A stretch of 64,000 nt of DNA from Sandaracinaceae bacterium (GTDB lineage Bacteria > Myxococcota_A > Polyangia > Polyangiales > JADJQN01): assembly GCA_016712745.1 (NCBI GenBank), contig JADJQN010000004.1, forward strand, positions 434,001-498,000, given 5' to 3'. Each line of letters opens with the position of its first letter. Position 1 is the first letter of the stretch. The notes beneath the pieces are model-generated. The model was not told the origin of the DNA. It saw nothing but the letters and a program-made list of their open reading frames with translations, and ran no database searches. This document shows positions 33,713 to 42,991 of this stretch, one piece after another. Both the position numbers and the translations under genes were made by a program.

Positions 33713-34884
33713 AGGACCGACTCGGTCGGCTTTTTCAACGCAGAGAACGCGTCCCCTTCGGCGGCAATGAAGTCGACGGCAACCGCGTGACCTTGTTGCG
33801 CGATGGCGAAGAGTGTTTTCCCCGAATGCTCGACTCTATCGCGAATGCGAGGCGCGAGGTCTTGCTCGAGATGTATTGGTTCGACAGCGATCGCACGGGT
33901 CAACTCTTCGCCGACGCGCTTATCGAACGCGCACAGAACGGCGTGCGCGTGCTGGTGAGCTACGACGCGGTAGGAAGCATTGGCACCAACCTTGAGATGT
34001 TTGACCGCATGCGAGCCGCGGGTTGTGACGTGCGCGAGTTCAATCCGGTTGCGCCGTGGCGCGCACGCTTCAGCCTCTGGCTGATTAACCGGCGTGACCA
34101 TCGCAAAATTCTCATCGTCGATAATAGGATCGCGTTCACAGGCGGAGTGAACATCTGCGATTTGTGGGCGCCTGAAAGCCAAGGTGGACACGCATGGCGC
34201 GATGAAGCAGTCGCGGTCGAAGGCCACATCGCCGAGCGCATGCGCGAAACCTTTATGACCGTCTGGAGAATGCACGGCGGAACGGTGCCGCGTCTGCCCA
34301 CCCGGCCACCTCCCCGTGTCGGCGACACCGGCGCCCTGTCTCGCGTTCAGATCCTGGCCAACCGCGGCTTACGCGACAAGCGGTCGATTCGTCGCGTGTA
34401 CTTGGAACAAATCCGTAAGGCCAAGGTCTCTGTTTACATCTCAAACAGCTACTTCTTACCGGATGGTGTGGTTCGACGCGCTCTAATTATGGCAGCGCGG
34501 CGCGGTGTCGACGTTCGCATACTCGCCGCGGGCAAAAGCGACGTCATGGCGGTCTACTACGGAACGCGAAATCTCTACGCCTCACTGCTTGCCAGCGGCG
34601 CGCACATCTATGAATGGACCAGAACCGTGTTCCACTCAAAGACAGCAGTCATCGATGGCGAGTGGTCGACGATTGGTAGCTACAATCTCGATCATCGTTC
34701 GTGGCGATTAAACCTCGAGCTCAACCTTGCGATCACCGACAAAGCCGTCGGGCAGGCGATGATCGCGCGCTTTCACGAGGATAGCGCCGACGCTGTTCGC
34801 ATCGACCCCATAGAGTGGAGCGCTCGCCCCCTCGGTACGCGCATCCTCGAGCGTTTCTTCTACCTTTTTAGGAAGTTCTTGTAA
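33709..34884 (+). CDS. Phospholipase D-family cardiolipin synthase-like protein
   Basis: A 391-residue protein with both HKD motifs: H131-x-K133-x4-D138 (DHRKILIVD) and H309-x-K311-x4-D316 (FHSKTAVID), followed by GSYNLDHRSW. This is the layout of ClsB-type cardiolipin synthases, which make cardiolipin from phosphatidylglycerol. No clear N-terminal membrane segments are visible, so it resembles ClsB more than ClsA. Coupled to the upstream MFS gene. Confidence 0.88.
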   Translation: MKDRLGRLFQRRERVPFGGNEVDGNRVTLLRDGEECFPRMLDSIANARREVLLEMYWFDSDRTGQLFADALIERAQNGVRVLVSYDAVGSIGTNLEMFDRMRAAGCDVREFNPVAPWRARFSLWLINRRDHRKILIVDNRIAFTGGVNICDLWAPESQGGHAWRDEAVAVEGHIAERMRETFMTVWRMHGGTVPRLPTRPPPRVGDTGALSRVQILANRGLRDKRSIRRVYLEQIRKAKVSVYISNSYFLPDGVVRRALIMAARRGVDVRILAAGKSDVMAVYYGTRNLYASLLASGAHIYEWTRTVFHSKTAVIDGEWSTIGSYNLDHRSWRLNLELNLAITDKAVGQAMIARFHEDSADAVRIDPIEWSARPLGTRILERFFYLFRKFL

Positions 34885-34973
34885 GCCAAATCCGTTGCAA
34901 CCCAAGAGTGCGGCCAGTACCCTGGTCGACTGGTGTGACGCGTGCCGCCACGTGTCTCGGGAGAACCAATAAA

Positions 34974-37157
34974 ATGATTCGAATCGCGCGTGGCATCGAG
35001 TTGAGCTGCTTGTCAGCAGGGTTATTGTTGTCGGCTTCTTGCGGTGGATCCTCCGGCATGATGGAGCCTCGCTTCGTTGCTGTGCACAACACGATGGCTG
35101 CGATGGGCCTCGCGCAAACCGGAAGCATCAACGAAGGCTCATTGCCTGAAGGCGCCGACGCTCGCATGACTCAGCACCTCGAGGCGGGCCAGTGCTACAC
35201 GTACGTGGGCCTAGGCGGGGGCGGCGTCGACGATTTAGATGTACGTGTCCTCGACGATGCGGGAACCGAAATTGGACGCGATGGAACGCGCGATCGGCAG
35301 GCTGCTGCGCAAGCGTGTCCAGACACGACCGGCGATTATCAACTCGTCATTCACATGCAAGAGGGTAGCGGCGACTATACCGTGACAGCGTGGTCAGGTG
35401 CACCGCGCGCAGGAGGCGCCATGACGGCGCAGGGTGGTTCCGGTCAGGCGACGTGCGCGCACCCGCTTCCGCTCGAGATTGGTCGCCAGGTGCACGGCGA
35501 TACTTCGACGGGAACCAATTCTCTCGACGGTTCGTGCGCAGGCGGCGATTCGAACGAGCACGTTTACTTGTTGCGTGTCGATCAGCGCGTGCAAGTCAGC
35601 GCGGTACTGCAATCGTCCTTCGATGGCGCGTTGTACATCGAGCAGCGCTGTGGTGATCAGAGCACCGAGCTCATGTGCAACGACGACAATCCCGACACGT
35701 CGCGTTCGCAAATCGATCTCACCCTTGATCCAGGCACTTATTACCTCGTTGTGGACGGTTATAGCGGTGGCGGCGAATACGACCTGATTGTATCCACGCA
35801 GCAGGCGCAGCCGATTGCGCAGATCTGCGGAGACGCGCCGCCGCTCACCTCCGGTCATCCGATCACTGGAACGACGCAGAGCCAGCCCGATTCGTTCACC
35901 GCGACCTGCGGTGGAAGCGCGCACGGCGGCGATCGTGTCTATCGCATGGACATTGCTGCGCGCTCGCGCGTTCGTATTCGTGAACAGAGCGATCACGACG
36001 GCGTCTTGTACATGCGCTCGGATTGCACCAATGCAGCATCGGAAATCGCATGCAACGACGACTTCCGCGATCAGCAGCACTCGCTGATCACCGCGACGGT
36101 CGACCCGGGCACCTACTTCGTCTACTCCGACGGCTTCTCCGCTGGGCGCACCGGAAGCTTCACGCTAAACGCCGACATTGCGCCCGACACGGGCGGCGGC
36201 GCACCGAACGACACCTGCGCTGCGGCAGCTCCGATGACAGCGGGCGCGGCGACTGCCGTCGACACGTTCAGCGCAACCGATGACTTGGCAGGCAGCTGCG
36301 GTGGTCAAGGCAGCCCCGATGTCGTGCAGCGCATTGATGTGTCAGCGCGTTCGCGCATTCGGGTTTCCTTTGGCGATCAGGAGTTCACCGGTGTGGCGTA
36401 CTTGCGACGCGCTTGCGCTGATACCGCGACCGAAGTTGCGTGCACCACGTTCTTCGGACCGAATGGCCCGCCGCCTGGCTTTGGTGGCGGTGGCTTCGGC
36501 GGTGGTGGTCTCGGAATCGTGCCGCCGTCGCCTACGCCCGCGCCTGCTCCCGGAATGCCCGTCGTGGCAGTCCCTCAGCCGGCCCCCAACGGCGCAGGCA
36601 ACGGTGTTCTCGAAGCAACCGTAACTCCGGGCACCTACTACCTCATCGTCGACGGCGCGAGCGCAAACGACTTCGGCGCCGTGCAGGTGACCGTCGCTGT
36701 TGAAGATATCGGGGCCATGGAACGCACCTGCCGTGCAGCTCCATTGCTGCGTCCCGGTCGCTCGGTGAGCGGGTCGACAGCCACGTCGGGCGATCACATG
36801 CACGCATCGTGCGCTGGTGGGGCGCAGAGCAATGACCAGCTCTACCGCGTCACCCTCGCGCGTCGTTCGACGCTTCGCCTCACTCTGTCCGCCGACTTCG
36901 ATGCTGCTCTCTACATTCGCCACGACTGCTTAGTGGAGACGAGCGAAGTGGCATGCAATGATGACAGCTCGGACAACCGTCACTCGTTCATCGAACAGAC
37001 CTTGGACGCTGGCACCTACTACGTCGTCGTCGACGGATTCCGAACAGGCAATCAGGGCTCGTTCACACTCGACGTTGCTGTCGGAGCACCGGGCGCGAGC
37101 ATGGGCCCGCCGCCGGGCGGCGCTAGTCCGCAGCCGATGTTGCGTGGCGGTCCGTAG
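34974..37157 (+). CDS. Exported lipoprotein with repeated PPC-like beta-domains
   Basis: A 727-residue exported protein with a lipoprotein-like signal ending SASCGG; the lipobox is relaxed. It has an N-terminal domain (about 25-150), then four related units starting near CAHPLPLEIG, CGDAPPLTSG, CAAAAPMTAG and CRAAPLLRPG. The units share LYIxxxC, CNDD and the closing DPGTYYLVVDGYS pattern, as in bacterial pre-peptidase C-terminal (PPC) domains. Each holds a conserved Cys pair. In the third unit the CNDD loop is replaced by a Gly- and Pro-rich insert. GGGAGA precedes ATG 34974. Its last 35 bases overlap the convergent peptidase gene. Confidence 0.8.
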   Translation: MIRIARGIELSCLSAGLLLSASCGGSSGMMEPRFVAVHNTMAAMGLAQTGSINEGSLPEGADARMTQHLEAGQCYTYVGLGGGGVDDLDVRVLDDAGTEIGRDGTRDRQAAAQACPDTTGDYQLVIHMQEGSGDYTVTAWSGAPRAGGAMTAQGGSGQATCAHPLPLEIGRQVHGDTSTGTNSLDGSCAGGDSNEHVYLLRVDQRVQVSAVLQSSFDGALYIEQRCGDQSTELMCNDDNPDTSRSQIDLTLDPGTYYLVVDGYSGGGEYDLIVSTQQAQPIAQICGDAPPLTSGHPITGTTQSQPDSFTATCGGSAHGGDRVYRMDIAARSRVRIREQSDHDGVLYMRSDCTNAASEIACNDDFRDQQHSLITATVDPGTYFVYSDGFSAGRTGSFTLNADIAPDTGGGAPNDTCAAAAPMTAGAATAVDTFSATDDLAGSCGGQGSPDVVQRIDVSARSRIRVSFGDQEFTGVAYLRRACADTATEVACTTFFGPNGPPPGFGGGGFGGGGLGIVPPSPTPAPAPGMPVVAVPQPAPNGAGNGVLEATVTPGTYYLIVDGASANDFGAVQVTVAVEDIGAMERTCRAAPLLRPGRSVSGSTATSGDHMHASCAGGAQSNDQLYRVTLARRSTLRLTLSADFDAALYIRHDCLVETSEVACNDDSSDNRHSFIEQTLDAGTYYVVVDGFRTGNQGSFTLDVAVGAPGASMGPPPGGASPQPMLRGGP

Positions 37158-38043
37158 CGTCAGTGACCCCTGACTCGGCGAAGCGCTGAATGGCGTCTTC
37201 GGCGCGCTGCAAAAGATTGTCGCGAATGGCCGTAAGCTCGGTATCCGGCCGAGGCCATTGACCGTAGTCCGCCTCTTCTCCGGGGCCGCTGCGGTCGACC
37301 CAATACGCGCGGCGCTCGCGCACATCAACGTGGACGAAGACGCTGTTGGGGTAGTAACCGACGCCAGTCTCGTCCAGAGAGCGTGCGAAATCACGCAGGC
37401 GCTCGCGCGAAATACCGCGCACCCGGATATCGACAGCGCGCGCCATGTGATGTCGGCTGGAGGCTCGCTCGCTTGCGCGATAACCGGAAACGATTTCGAT
37501 CGCTCGGTTTGGAAAACGCGCAGCAACGTTCTGCAGGCGTACGAGGAGGCCCGAGTCGAGGCGCTTCACGTCCTCGGCCACGAACGTCGGATCAGCGGGG
37601 CGAACGTTGCGACGCATGCGACGACCGGCGACCGGAATGCGGCGCTCATGATCGCGCAACGCTGCGGTGGTTGGTCGATCCACGCCATGAGGTCGCGCCA
37701 AGATGCTGAGCTCAGTCAACGCAGCGGCGTTCGGCGTTCCATTGCACCGAGTGAGCGCGATGTGTCGTGACTCGCGTTTGGCTCCTTCAACGCGCACGAC
37801 TTCAACGGACGGGCTGAGACACGGTCGCGACGGGCGCCGTGCATGCGTCACGTTGGAATTAGTACGATGCCGCGTGGCGGGTCTCGCCGCACGCGAACGT
37901 TGCGGCTGCGCAATGGGTCGTGCGGTGCGTGTTGCGCGATGCGACGCCGCAGCGATCGACGCGCGCGGAGCGTGCGCGAAAGCCGTGGAGGGCAAAACCA
38001 CTGCCAGAACTGCAACTGCAACCATGAAGGTCTTGCGCAACAT
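37123..38043 (-). CDS. Exported M15/DUF882-type peptidase
   Basis: A 306-residue protein with a signal peptide (LPSTAFA-HA) and an Arg/Pro/Ala-rich linker (about 25-145). The C-terminal domain (about 150-270) shows EIVSGYRASERASSRHHMAR followed by AVDIR, with the S-x-H-x6-D zinc pattern, then VGYYPNSVFVHVDVRERRAY with the third ligand His. This is the DUF882/peptidase M15 (YcbK-like) family, which acts on peptidoglycan peptides. The start at 38043 has GGGGAGG six bases upstream. It overlaps the convergent lipoprotein gene by 35 bases. Confidence 0.85.
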   Translation of the reverse strand: MLRKTFMVAVAVLAVVLPSTAFAHAPRASIAAASHRATRTARPIAQPQRSRAARPATRHRTNSNVTHARRPSRPCLSPSVEVVRVEGAKRESRHIALTRCNGTPNAAALTELSILARPHGVDRPTTAALRDHERRIPVAGRRMRRNVRPADPTFVAEDVKRLDSGLLVRLQNVAARFPNRAIEIVSGYRASERASSRHHMARAVDIRVRGISRERLRDFARSLDETGVGYYPNSVFVHVDVRERRAYWVDRSGPGEEADYGQWPRPDTELTAIRDNLLQRAEDAIQRFAESGVTDATDRHATSAAD

Positions 38044-38148
38044 CGTGGGCCTCCCCATCCACGACTAGTTGAAAGACGCCTATGTGGTCAAAAAACAGGC
38101 GCGCTACGAAATGGACGAAATGCACACGAAGAAGCTAAACGCATAGCT

Positions 38149-40797
38149 ATGCGGCGTTTTTTGATCGGTCTGACCTACTTTGCCGCAATCTCGCTGTGCG
38201 CGCCTCACGAGGCTCGCACGCAGACGTCGGCGCTCGCGGCGCAAGCCGAGTTGTCCGTGGCAACCGGGGCGAGTGGATTTCTCGGTACCTGGAATTATCT
38301 GCGTGCCGACGGAGAACTTGGAGTCGTGGTTAGCAATGCCCAGGAGATGGACGTGCGCGCGCTTGCACCACCAGGCGCGACGCAACTCGATTTGAGCGTG
38401 CGCATCGTCGCGCGAAGCGATCGCGAAAACGTCCAGCTGCTGCTTGGTTGGAACGCGGGCCTTTGGGGCGAGCTTGATGGCGCTGAGGTCTTAGCAAACA
38501 CCAACCACAATCACTTTCGTCGCGATCAACGCCTGCTCGAGCTTCCGCTTCGCGAAGGTACGCATACTCTCATTCTTCATCTCAGCGCCCCTACGCGGGG
38601 CGATTGGACACTCAGTGTGCGAGTGCTCGATGCAGGCGGTCGCCCAGCCGCGCGGGACGCGCAGCTCCTGCTCGCAAACACAAGACAGCTCGACCCTGAC
38701 GCAATCGAGGCACTACGCACTCGAGCATTCGGCGTCACGGTGATGCGAGATCTGCGGGACGACGGTCCGCATCTGATCCTAGACGCGGGGTTTGCCGCTG
38801 GCGCGGTCAAAGTGGATGGCGCGATACGCCTTGGCAGCGAAACTGTAGCTAGCACGCCGCGAGAAGGAGCATTTGAAGCCCCACTTCATCGTGACCTCAC
38901 CTTTCGAGAGCTAAGCGCGGCGCTCGATGTGGGCACCGGCGCCGTGACAACCCGCGTGCCTTACACGCTGCAAGAGGATCGCCCACTCATCGCTGCATTC
39001 GGTGAGCTGAACGCTGCGGCGCAGGTGCCCGACTCGGCGCGCGGCCCTCGCGCTTGGAGACTCGCCGAGCTTCGCCGCATGGTGCGCGAAGTTGAATCCG
39101 ATGCCGCTTGGCGATCTCTTATCGCGAGCGAGGCGCACGCACTCGCACGCGCTATCGCACGCGGACGGAATCCGTTCGCGTCGCCGCGCGGATACGTACG
39201 CATGGGCTTCATGTCGCGGCTCGACGACACGGCGCAGCCCTACGAGCTCTTCGTGCCACCCGCTTACCGCGACGCCGGTGACCGGCGTTGGCCGCTCCTG
39301 ATCACGCTTCATGGGCATTCGGGCAATGCGGGAGACTATTTTCGCAACACCTTCGGCCTCTCTCGTCCGCCGACACAGACGCTACTCGGTCATGGGCGTC
39401 ATGGCCTAGCGCCAACGCAAGGACCGATGTTCGTAGTGGCGCCAACCGGCCGCGGCCAATCGCAGTATCGCTACGCCGGAGAGGAGGACATTCTCGAAGT
39501 TCTCGCGGACGTAAGCTCACGCTTCCGCATCGATCCGGATCGCATCTACATCACCGGAGGGTCGATGGGCGGGACAGGTGCTGCGTACCTTCCGTTTCGA
39601 CATCCAGGCCTTTTCGCCGCGTCGGCCGCGCTGGCTGGCTATCACGATCAACGCGTGCGCTCCGATACGCACCAAGATTCGCTTGCGCCCATCGAGCAGT
39701 ACTTGCGTGCCGAACGTAGTGACGTGGATTGGGCGGTCAACGCGCAGCACCTGCCGATGCTGCTGATTCGCGGCACGATGGATCGACCGCTGGCCTGGAC
39801 GACGCGCCTCGCGGAGCGGCTCAGCGAGCTTCACTATCGTTTCGAGCATCGCGAGCCCATCAGTCGTCACAACGTCTGGACTGAGAACTACGCCGATGGA
39901 GCGATTTTTCGCTGGTTTGCTCCGCATCGCCGGGTGCAGCGGCCCCGCGAGGTGCGTTTTGTGACGGCGCGCGAACGCCACCAGGATGCGTGGTGGGTGC
40001 AGGACGTCGTGCGCGACGCTCCCGATTCGTTTGCGCGAGTTGATGCGCGGCTCGATCGTGAAGCGAACGTGATCGCGACAACCGAGCACGTTGATTCTTT
40101 CACCTTATCGCCAAGTGCAAGCGGCGTGACTCTTCATGTGCGCGTCGATGACGACACACTCGACGGCACTTGCCCCATGCACCTTCAACGTGCACGCGAT
40201 GGACACTGGCTGGTTGTGGCGATCACGCCAATGCGCCCGAAACACATGCACGTCTCAGGACCGATCCGCGATGTCTTCAACGAGTCACTTGTATTCGTGG
40301 TGGGCACACAGGACCCCGCACACACCTGGATCAACGAAGAGGTCGCGCGTGAATGGGCCAACCCTCTCGGTTGGACGATGCAGTATCCCGTCGTGCGGGA
40401 TCGCGATGTCACGCCCGAAATGATTCGGGGCACGACGCTCGTGCTCATCGGACCGCCAAGCTCGAACAGCGTGCTGGCGCGCATGAACGACCGCTTGCCG
40501 ATTCGCATTAGCGCCAACTCGATCGTTGTTGGCTCATCCACCTACAGCGGCCCGGAAGTTGGAACAGTCTTCGTCGCCCCAAATCCCGACGCGCCCGATC
40601 ACTCAGTCCTCATCATCGCTGGCCCCACACCCCTTGGCACGTGGCGCAGCCTCTTCCTGCCCGACCTGCTTCCCGACTACGTTGTCTTCAACGAGTCCAT
40701 CGCGCCCGCGCGCGACACCTTCGCGCTCGGCGGCACCGGCGCCCTCTACCTAACCAACGGCTTCTTCGACATGAACTGGGCGCTAACTGCGCCCTGA
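38149..40797 (+). CDS. Large exported esterase-like protein (alpha/beta hydrolase)
   Basis: An 882-residue protein with an N-terminal signal (LIGLTYFAAISLCAPHEART). The first 320 residues are beta-rich. A hydrolase domain follows, with ELFVPPAY, LLITLHGHSG and FVVAPTGRGQSQYRYAGEED, and the nucleophile elbow ITGGSMGGTGA (Ser472). LLIRGTMDRPLAW and SRHNVWTENY supply acid and His candidates. The last 250 residues carry VFVVGTQDPAHTWINEEVAR and a jelly-roll-like end. It resembles PHB depolymerase and feruloyl-esterase-type enzymes with added modules. Substrate unknown. Start ATG 38149 lacks a clear ribosome binding site. Confidence 0.8.
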   Translation: MRRFLIGLTYFAAISLCAPHEARTQTSALAAQAELSVATGASGFLGTWNYLRADGELGVVVSNAQEMDVRALAPPGATQLDLSVRIVARSDRENVQLLLGWNAGLWGELDGAEVLANTNHNHFRRDQRLLELPLREGTHTLILHLSAPTRGDWTLSVRVLDAGGRPAARDAQLLLANTRQLDPDAIEALRTRAFGVTVMRDLRDDGPHLILDAGFAAGAVKVDGAIRLGSETVASTPREGAFEAPLHRDLTFRELSAALDVGTGAVTTRVPYTLQEDRPLIAAFGELNAAAQVPDSARGPRAWRLAELRRMVREVESDAAWRSLIASEAHALARAIARGRNPFASPRGYVRMGFMSRLDDTAQPYELFVPPAYRDAGDRRWPLLITLHGHSGNAGDYFRNTFGLSRPPTQTLLGHGRHGLAPTQGPMFVVAPTGRGQSQYRYAGEEDILEVLADVSSRFRIDPDRIYITGGSMGGTGAAYLPFRHPGLFAASAALAGYHDQRVRSDTHQDSLAPIEQYLRAERSDVDWAVNAQHLPMLLIRGTMDRPLAWTTRLAERLSELHYRFEHREPISRHNVWTENYADGAIFRWFAPHRRVQRPREVRFVTARERHQDAWWVQDVVRDAPDSFARVDARLDREANVIATTEHVDSFTLSPSASGVTLHVRVDDDTLDGTCPMHLQRARDGHWLVVAITPMRPKHMHVSGPIRDVFNESLVFVVGTQDPAHTWINEEVAREWANPLGWTMQYPVVRDRDVTPEMIRGTTLVLIGPPSSNSVLARMNDRLPIRISANSIVVGSSTYSGPEVGTVFVAPNPDAPDHSVLIIAGPTPLGTWRSLFLPDLLPDYVVFNESIAPARDTFALGGTGALYLTNGFFDMNWALTAP

Positions 40798-40867
40798 TGT
40801 CCGAGGAATCGGAGGGTTTAACAAGAGATCAAGAGATCAAGAGGAAGGCATTTTTGGGGGGGCGCAC

Positions 40868-41834
40868 TGGAGTTCCCAGGATTTCGTGGACAGTTCATCA
40901 GCGTCTTTTCTGGACGGCTTCAAACTGCGCTGGGCTGACGCCGCCCAGATGACTGTGACGACGCGTTGAGTTGTAGAAGTCGTCGATGTACGTCGCGATG
41001 GCCTCCGACGGAAGTTGTCGATTTCTGAAGATCTGCTTCTTGATGCGCTCCTTCTTCGTTACTGAAGAAGGACTCGCGACTGCGTTGTCCCAGCAGTTGC
41101 CCTTTCGACTCATGCTTGGCTCGAGACGATGCGAGCGACAAAATCTTCGCCACGCGTCGCCGCCGTACTGGGTTCCCTGATCGGAATGAATCAGCGCCTT
41201 TCGGTCGACGCTGACGGACCGCCATGAGTACTGCGTCGAGAGCAAGCTCGCGATGAAGCGTTGGCGCCGTCGCCCAACCCACGATCTTGCGTGAGAAGAG
41301 ATCCCACGACGACCGCGAGGTAAAGCCATCCCTCGCCACGTCCGAATGTAGGTGATATCCGTGACCCACGCTTTGTTCCGTCGTCACCGTAAACTTGCGT
41401 TGCAGCAAGTTTGGAATCGCCACTGACGGCTTGCCGACCGACCAACGTCGCGTCCGATAGCCGTGCAACGCGCGTAGCCATTCACGCGCATCAAGCGCGC
41501 GACACGATGCTTGCTGCAAGTCTCGCCCGCCTCGCGTAGGTTCAGAAAGATGCGCGGTGCACCGTAGATCCCCTGACTCGCTGTGAACGAAGCGCGGATC
41601 AATCGAAGCAGCCGTGCATCTTCTTGAGCTCGCCTTTGAAAGCGGCCGAGAACGCCATGCGTAGTAGCCGCTACGCACGACTCCGAGCAGGCGACACATC
41701 GTTTCGACCGCAACCGATTTTCGTTGTTGCGAACGAACTCGTACTTGGCGCGTGCGTAGACGAGACGGTTTTGTGGGCATCGGTGATTTCTCCTTTCGGA
41801 GCTAAATCACTGTCCACGAAATCCTGGGAACTCC
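40868..41834 (-). mobile_element. Defective IS3-family insertion sequence, 967 bp
   Basis: The element is bounded by perfect 27-base inverted repeats at 40868-40894 and 41808-41834, beginning TGGAGTTCCCAGG at each end. Only remnants of the OrfB (DDE integrase) gene are inside; OrfA is missing, since fewer than 90 bases separate the right end from the OrfB start. No convincing target duplication is seen at the immediate flanks (CAC versus CTA). It sits inside the longer inverted repeat 40821-41883 and is intergenic. Confidence 0.92.
40898..41780 (-). pseudogene. IS3-family transposase OrfB remnant, several frameshifts
   Basis: The OrfB sequence can be followed through several frames. It starts near 41780 with MCRLLGVVRSGYYAWRSRP, passes SQGIYGAPRIFLNLREAG and VARLMRVNGYARC, and reaches the first catalytic Asp in WVTDITYI. 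GEGWLYLAVV and DLFSRKIVGWA follow in different frames. HSDQGTQY holds the second Asp. The C terminus, GNCWDNAVA then YIDDFYNSTRRHSHLGGVSP, is intact. At the third catalytic site AESFFS is replaced by ASPSSV through two compensating small deletions, removing the Glu. The gene cannot encode an active transposase. Confidence 0.9.
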
Positions 41835-41935
41835 ACTACGACAATAAATCTAACTGCCTTTCTCCTGATCTCTTGATCTCTTGTAAACCCCAAGCCTTTC
41901 GGCAGTCAGAGTCGTCGAAGCAAAGCGAACCGAGC

Positions 41936-42781
41936 CTATGCGCTGCGGGTCCAGGATTCGCTGCGGCGCCAGAGCTCGGCGGCGAGGGCGGGATCGAGAG
42001 CGAGGGCGCTGGGTTTTTTCTCGGAGCCGTCTTCATCGTAGTACTTGCCGGTTTCGTGCGCGAGCTCCGGTGCAGTCGCGGTATGCACAGTCGCGTAGGC
42101 GCCGTCGACGGTCGACTTCATGAAGGCGAGAGCGATCGGCCGAATCGGCCACGGGAGTTTTTGCCAGATGTTCGACGCGATGACTCCTGGATGAAGTGCG
42201 TAGGTCGTGACGCCAGTGCCCGAGAGCTTCTTCGCGAGCGCTTTCGTGAAGAGGACATTCGCGAGTTTTGAAACCGCGTACTCATGCATCGCCGTCGTGT
42301 GCGCCGTGGGCTTCTTCAACGCATCCCAATCGATGCTTGTCGCGTTGTAGTGCGCACGACTCGCCACATTGACGATGCGCGCCGGCGCGGATGCCTTGAT
42401 ACGCTCCAACAACAACTCGGTCAGCAAGAAGTGCCCGAGGTGGTTCACGCCAAAGAGAAGCTCGAAGCCGTTCTTCGTGAGCCCCTTCTGCCCGGCGAGC
42501 CCGGCATTGTTGATGAGCACATGGATGGGCTCGTCCATGGCGAGCAGCTCGGCGGCGGCGCTGCGTACGCTTGCAAAGTCGTCGAGAGCGAGCTTGATGA
42601 AGCGAATGTCGTCGTGACGGGCTAGCTTCTTGAGCTCGTCGATGACGGGTCGCGTCTTTTCTTCCGATCGACACAAGAGCCTCAGCTTTGCCCCGCGCAC
42701 CGCAAGCGCCTCGGCGGTGGCCTTTCCAATGCCAATGTTTGCGCCCGTAATTACGATGATTTTCTCTTTGAGGTCTTGCAT
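41936..42781 (-). CDS. Short-chain dehydrogenase/reductase (retinol dehydrogenase-like)
   Basis: A 281-residue NAD(P)-dependent oxidoreductase. The cofactor motif ITGANIGIGKATAEAL (TGxxxGIG), HVLINNAGLAG, the catalytic Ser in VNVASRAHYN, and YAVSK (YxxxK) are all present. Arg residues after the second strand (LLCRSEEK) favour NADP. The closest group is the WWOX/retinol dehydrogenase-like SDRs. Substrate unknown. It is divergent from the rpsB operon. Confidence 0.92.
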   Translation of the reverse strand: MQDLKEKIIVITGANIGIGKATAEALAVRGAKLRLLCRSEEKTRPVIDELKKLARHDDIRFIKLALDDFASVRSAAAELLAMDEPIHVLINNAGLAGQKGLTKNGFELLFGVNHLGHFLLTELLLERIKASAPARIVNVASRAHYNATSIDWDALKKPTAHTTAMHEYAVSKLANVLFTKALAKKLSGTGVTTYALHPGVIASNIWQKLPWPIRPIALAFMKSTVDGAYATVHTATAPELAHETGKYYDEDGSEKKPSALALDPALAAELWRRSESWTRSA

Positions 42782-42991
42782 GGGGTTGGGCGAATCTACG
42801 CCATAATTGCGCGGACTTGGATCTCTTCTGGCGCCGTGCTAAAGCGTGCGCCGCTTCGTAAGAGGCCGGGAATGCTTTGGCACTTCGAAACTAAGCAAGT
42901 CCCTCGGCTCAACAGTCGATTCGCGGGTGTCCATCTCGGTGGGCGATCGGCTGAGAGGGACCCAAGAACAACCGCAAAAATGGAGCCGTAC
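42782..42991 (+). promoter_or_regulatory. Leader/promoter region of rpsB-tsf-pyrH-frr
   Basis: A 210-base region between the divergent SDR gene and rpsB. It includes an AT-rich CATAATT that could be a -10 element, but no well-spaced -35 is convincing. The second half has short self-complementary stretches. In other bacteria rpsB leaders bind S2 as feedback control; nothing here proves that. Confidence 0.35.

Larger units (their letters stand above)
40821..41883. repeat. Long inverted repeat flanking the IS element
   Basis: Arms at 40821-40850 and 41854-41883 are inverted copies of 30 bases that match at 28 positions. Each arm contains tandem AGAGATCA units. The similarity continues outward through GGGTTT with one indel. 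Without the IS the arms would be about 36 bases apart and form one long hairpin between two convergent genes, as in a MITE or a large terminator. Confidence 0.85.

Noticed and set aside
40920..41780. A 286-residue frame across the IS that could be taken for an intact transposase
   Set aside because: It mixes true and out-of-frame segments; conserved motifs lie in several different frames.
40864..41838. Target-site duplication of the IS
   Set aside because: The three or four bases on each side (GCAC and CTAC) do not match as direct repeats.
42955..42965. CTGAGAGGGACCC in the rpsB leader, like the conserved core of a TPP riboswitch
   Set aside because: Only this short string matches; the second conserved half is missing and the downstream genes are not thiamine-related.
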